A stretch of DNA of 64,000 nucleotides, from assembly GCF_013204885.1 (NCBI RefSeq), contig NZ_JABMKX010000003.1:186001-250000 (forward strand), given 5' to 3'. Shown in pieces: positions 62,214 through 64,000 of this stretch. The notes below the pieces were generated by a model. That model was not told where the DNA came from and searched no databases. It worked only from the letters and a program-made list of their open reading frames with translations. The DNA comes from Paenibacillus tritici (GTDB taxonomy: Bacteria > Bacillota > Bacilli > Paenibacillales > Paenibacillaceae). A program made the position numbers and the translations under genes. Each line of letters starts with the position of its first letter. Position 1 is the stretch's first letter.

Positions 62214-63194
62214 TTATCGCTTAGGAGAGGTAAGCTGACGGGATTGCTCCCGGATGTATGTAGGATATGCGGGCCGCCAATGGGTGAAGAAGTCTTCCCC
62301 CGCCAGAATGCCTGCGGTATACAGTGCATCACTCTGCTCCCGGGAGAGCCGGAACTGGGTGGTGGAGATGCCCAGCGTAGGAATTTTAACGGTACGCACG
62401 AACTTATCCGTCTCAATATACCGCTCGTCATGCGCAGACAGCATCGTCTCCACCATCGCCTGCAGCATACTGAACGGCCCGGTGATCTGATGCGGCTGCG
62501 GGGACGTCTTCCCGATCAGCTGGTAGCCTACCGTAGGCGTTCTGTGCTTGGCAGACGGGAAGCCGTGCTTCTTCTCCTCGAACAGCCAGAGCGGAAAGTT
62601 ACTCAGTACCCCTCCGTCTACCATATAGATCATCTGCCCGGTAAAAGATTTCCCCCTTGCCGCCTCCCCGGCCAGCCGCAGGATCACGGGATCGAAGAAG
62701 TACGGAATGCTGCAGCTCATCCGCACCGCTTTGGCTACTTCGAAGCTGTCCGGTGCAATTCCGTACAGCTCCAGATCATCGGGCAGCACAACGATCCGCC
62801 CGCTTGTAATATCTGAAGCGATTACCCTCAGCTTGCCGCGCGGCAAGTCACGAAAGGTAACCACCCCTTTCTCCCGCAGGAGATTGCGAATCCACGATTC
62901 CAGCGCCTGACCCGAGTACAGGCCCTTCTTCAGCAGCACACGCAAGGCCGGTCCGACGAAGGCTGTATTGAACAGTGCCCCCCTCGTCAGAAAGGAGGTG
63001 AACGGCGTCTGCCGGATGATCCGGCTCATCGCCTCCCCGCTGTAGCCCGCTGCCAGCAGTGAGGCAATAATAGAGCCGGAAGAGGTCCCCGCTACCCGCC
63101 CAAAGGTCCGCCCTGCCCGTTCCGTCGCTTCCACCGCGCCTGCCAGTGCAATCCCTTTGACCCCTCCGCCTTCAAAAACTGCGTTAATCTCCAT
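62214..63194 (-). CDS. Patatin-like phospholipase
   Basis: The 326-residue protein has the patatin domain: oxyanion loop FEGGGVKGIALAGAV, nucleophile elbow GTSSGSIIASLLAAG with the catalytic Ser, and the catalytic Asp in YMVDGGVLSNFPLWLF. No signal peptide is seen, so it acts in the cytoplasm, probably as an acyl hydrolase on membrane lipids. MEINAVFE was taken as start, nine bases after GGGGGT. That ribosome site lies inside a stable hairpin with the sequence after the upstream gene. Confidence 0.92.
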   Translation of the reverse strand: MEINAVFEGGGVKGIALAGAVEATERAGRTFGRVAGTSSGSIIASLLAAGYSGEAMSRIIRQTPFTSFLTRGALFNTAFVGPALRVLLKKGLYSGQALESWIRNLLREKGVVTFRDLPRGKLRVIASDITSGRIVVLPDDLELYGIAPDSFEVAKAVRMSCSIPYFFDPVILRLAGEAARGKSFTGQMIYMVDGGVLSNFPLWLFEEKKHGFPSAKHRTPTVGYQLIGKTSPQPHQITGPFSMLQAMVETMLSAHDERYIETDKFVRTVKIPTLGISTTQFRLSREQSDALYTAGILAGEDFFTHWRPAYPTYIREQSRQLTSPKR

Positions 63195-63204
63195 ACATGG
63201 CAAA

Positions 63205-63247
63205 CCCCCGTTCCATAGATTGTATTGTTATCTATGAGCACGGGGGA
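63205..63247 (-). terminator. Hairpin at the patatin ribosome site, possible terminator of the GHL10 gene
   Basis: On the minus strand CCCCCGTGCTCATAGAT and ATCTATGGAACGGGGG pair with a short loop. The 3' arm contains the GGGGG of the patatin ribosome site. It may terminate the upstream GHL10 gene or control patatin translation. Confidence 0.65.
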
Positions 63248-63286
63248 CTATTCATGACATGAGATTATGGCTTAACTTACACATTA

Positions 63287-64000
63287 TTAATTCTTAAAAT
63301 AAAAGCTGAGCAGACCGGCCAGGCCATAAGGATTACGTACTACAATATCATTGGCCCGGAACAGAATACTGCCCGCAACCTGATCGTACTTCTCATTATA
63401 CTTGAGCTGGTTGATAATCTGTTCCCCGCTCTGCCATTCCGCAGTTTGCTTGGTATCTCCTACTTTGTAGGAGGCCAGGCCGATGTATAGCTTGACGTTC
63501 GTTCCAGTGACTTCGTTCACCCACCAGTCTACCAGCTTGTCGTAACGAGCAGCACTGAAAGAGAGACTCCAATAGACCTGCGGGGCGACGTAGTCGATCC
63601 AGCCGCTCTTGATCCATGTGCGCACATCTGCATACATGTCATCGTAAGCAGACACCCCCGCGGTAGTATCCGAGCCGCTGCTGTCCGCCTTTTTATTGCG
63701 CCATACCCCGAACGGACTGACACCATAGGATACCGACGGCTTCGCTGCATGAATCTCCTGCCCCAGCTGTCGGATGAACTGATTGATATTATCCCGCCGC
63801 CAGTCTCCTTTGGTTGCAATGCCTTGCGAATTATAAGCCTTGAATGCAGGTTCATCAGCAAAGGCTACGTTGGAGGGATAGAAATAATCATCCAAATGCA
63901 CACCGTCAATATCATACCCTCTGACCACTTCCATCACGGTGTCAATGATATGCTGCCGCGCTTCCGGAACCCCCGGATTGATGTACAGCTTGTTCTCGGC
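63287..64000 (-). CDS. GHL10-type glycosyl hydrolase (YngK-like), 3' part
   Basis: Only the C-terminal part is in the window; the reading frame is open to the edge (KLYINPGVPEARQHIID, then YDIDGVHLDDYFYP). Conserved features are DGVHLDDYFYP with the acidic active-site pair, the YGVSPFGVWRNK segment, WIDYVAPQVYWSL and the C-terminal GSILFRANDIV. These fit the glycosyl-hydrolase-like 10 family (DUF187), secreted glycosidases of the YngK type. The N-terminal signal and any cell-wall domains lie outside. Confidence 0.88.
   Translation of the reverse strand, partial: AENKLYINPGVPEARQHIIDTVMEVVRGYDIDGVHLDDYFYPSNVAFADEPAFKAYNSQGIATKGDWRRDNINQFIRQLGQEIHAAKPSVSYGVSPFGVWRNKKADSSGSDTTAGVSAYDDMYADVRTWIKSGWIDYVAPQVYWSLSFSAARYDKLVDWWVNEVTGTNVKLYIGLASYKVGDTKQTAEWQSGEQIINQLKYNEKYDQVAGSILFRANDIVVRNPYGLAGLLSFYFKN

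Overview
The window is a chromosome segment from a spore-forming Firmicute, most likely Paenibacillus or a close relative. Three things point there: the complete spo0A, spoIVB, spoIIM and spoIIIA set; a gene order that follows the Bacillus subtilis yqx/yqh/yqj region block by block; and the SLH-anchored surface nucleotidase. No rRNA, tRNA, CRISPR array or intact mobile element was found.

Layout. 1-16.7 kb: nucleoside salvage (pdp, two tandem purine nucleoside phosphorylases, deoB), xerD, yqzK, fur, spoIIM, an endonuclease Q-like gene, nudF, a divergent mciZ candidate, an M20 peptidase, a Prli42-type micro-ORF, lipB, then a branched-chain 2-oxoacid dehydrogenase cluster (lpdV-bkdAA-bkdAB-bkdB) and a DUF2627 gene. 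16.8-17.85 kb: a gene-free kilobase made almost wholly of short tandem repeats. 17.8-22.5 kb: a heterodimeric ABC exporter and thymidine kinase. 22.5-33 kb: an accessory region, lower in GC, with a dispersed hairpin repeat, a decayed IS1182-like transposase, a DinB protein, an agr-like quorum-sensing cluster without a histidine kinase, sda, an SLH nucleotidase, an SDR, an XRE regulator unit and small orphan genes. 33-49 kb, all on the minus strand: nusB-folD-xseA-xseB-ispA-dxs-tlyA-orphan-argR-recN-spoIVB-spo0A, with accB-accC-asp23-amaP-DUF2273 upstream. 49-60.6 kb: spoIIIAA-AH, yqhV, yitT (plus strand), lysC, efp, yqhT, yqhR. 60.8-64 kb: yqhQ, a small membrane protein, a patatin-like phospholipase and a truncated GHL10 glycosidase.

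How the genes connect. Sporulation dominates: Spo0A is the master regulator with visible 0A boxes and a sigma-H-like promoter, Sda inhibits the kinases feeding Spo0A, MciZ blocks FtsZ, SpoIIM acts in engulfment, and the SpoIIIA channel and SpoIVB protease link forespore and mother cell. The bkd cluster, LipB and AccBC serve branched-chain fatty acid supply. The best candidate for an undescribed system is the agr-like locus at 24.0-25.8 kb: a seven-helix membrane protein, AgrB, a cysteine-free AgrD and a stand-alone LytTR protein. The most unusual non-coding signal is a set of intergenic tandem arrays, several of them with a 51-bp period although their sequences differ.
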